Below are positions 19,921-20,222 of a stretch of 20,222 nucleotides of DNA, in pieces. The position numbers were made by a program, and so were the translations under genes. How positions within the stretch are numbered: position 1 is the first letter of the stretch; every line of letters starts with the position of its first letter. Source of the DNA: an uncultured Clostridiaceae bacterium (GTDB taxonomy: Bacteria > Bacillota > Clostridia > Lachnospirales > Lachnospiraceae); NCBI GenBank assembly GCA_958441075.1, contig CAUCBQ010000014.1, positions 1 through 20,222 on the forward strand, written 5' to 3'. The notes beneath the pieces were generated by a model. The model saw only the letters and a program-made list of their open reading frames with translations, made no database searches and was not told where the DNA came from.

Positions 19921-20222
19921 ATGAATTTAAAAGGAAGAAATTTTTTGACATTGAAAGATTATACACAGGAGGAGATTCTGTACCTGTTGGATCTGGCAGC
20001 GCAGTTAAAGGAGAAGAAGAAAAAAGGTATTCCTACGGATAGCTTAAAGGGAAAAAATGTGGCTCTGATCTTTGAAAAAACCAGCACCAGAACCCGCTGT
20101 GCTTTTGAGGTGGCAGCTCATGATCTTGGGATGGGTTCTACCTATCTGGACCCATCCGGCTCTCAGATCGGAAAGAAGGAGAGTATTGCAGACACAGCCA
20201 GAGTGTTGGGACGGATGTATGA
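19921..20222 (+). CDS. argF: Ornithine carbamoyltransferase, N-terminal part (cut by window end)
   Basis: Makes citrulline from ornithine and carbamoyl phosphate. Only the first 100 codons are in the window. They begin MNLKGRNFLTLKDYTQEEI and contain the carbamoyl-phosphate-binding motif FEKTSTRTR (about residues 50-58), followed by GSTYLDPSGSQIGKKESIADTARVLGRMY, as in anabolic OTCases. GGGAGG precedes the ATG by about seven bases. A dedicated promoter and an ARG-box-like repeat lie upstream, which supports a biosynthetic role over a catabolic arcB. Confidence 0.93.
   Translation, partial: MNLKGRNFLTLKDYTQEEILYLLDLAAQLKEKKKKGIPTDSLKGKNVALIFEKTSTRTRCAFEVAAHDLGMGSTYLDPSGSQIGKKESIADTARVLGRMY

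Noticed and set aside
1..20222. Mobile element, prophage, defence island or CRISPR array
   Set aside because: No transposase, integrase, phage or Cas-like protein, no direct-repeat array and no tRNA-flanked attachment site is visible; gene content and codon use look uniform.

Overview
The window looks like the chromosome of a spore-forming, anaerobic Firmicute of the Clostridia, most likely a Lachnospiraceae-type gut bacterium. This rests on strong AGGAGG ribosome sites, sigma-A promoters, spore genes (a GerA/SpoVAF protein and a LysM-GH18 cortex-hydrolase type protein), a meso-diaminopimelate dehydrogenase and a type-2 galT. That placement is inference from gene content. Most of the window is ordinary, densely packed housekeeping DNA. 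I see no insertion sequence, prophage, CRISPR array, tRNA or rRNA. The unexplained material is mainly in the intergenic control regions.

Layout. 1-302: a consensus promoter and a structured leader ending in an intrinsic terminator, a riboswitch-like arrangement I could not assign to a known class. 303-3788: amidohydrolase (apparently with an ACG start), endonuclease III and a LysM-GH18 protein. 3766-8153: an operon of ddh, a bis-MGD molybdopterin oxidoreductase and a DUF1576 membrane protein, the last two overlapping. 8171-8879: two small membrane proteins, one of them DUF2085. 8883-9755 (minus): a NusG-domain-II protein and an FMN-binding-like protein, divergent from a Gx-transporter/Hept_synt protein (9844-10350). 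10380-12336: galT type 2 and a KdgF-like cupin. 12343-13825 (minus): a solitary spoVAF-like gene with a sigma-G-like promoter.

13922-14628: a strong promoter drives a short structured RNA of unknown class. A second strong promoter, with a perfect palindrome in its spacer, drives an Rrf2 regulator that has three cluster-type cysteines. 14642-15542 (minus): tcdA, preceded by a consensus promoter, a GAAC-N4-GTTC (LexA/SOS-type) box just downstream of it, and an intrinsic terminator immediately before the tcdA ribosome site. 15590-19817: nadE, a TrmH-family rRNA methyltransferase, a short NfeD-like membrane protein and a patatin-like phospholipase; the first two genes overlap, as do the last two. 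19824-20222: a promoter with an ArgR-like inverted repeat and the first 100 codons of argF, cut by the window end.

The best candidates for something undescribed are the orphan leader at 105-219, the small RNA at about 13957-14090, the SOS-box/attenuator control region of tcdA, and the ddh-molybdoenzyme-DUF1576 operon. All are read by eye; no folding, alignment or database search was run.
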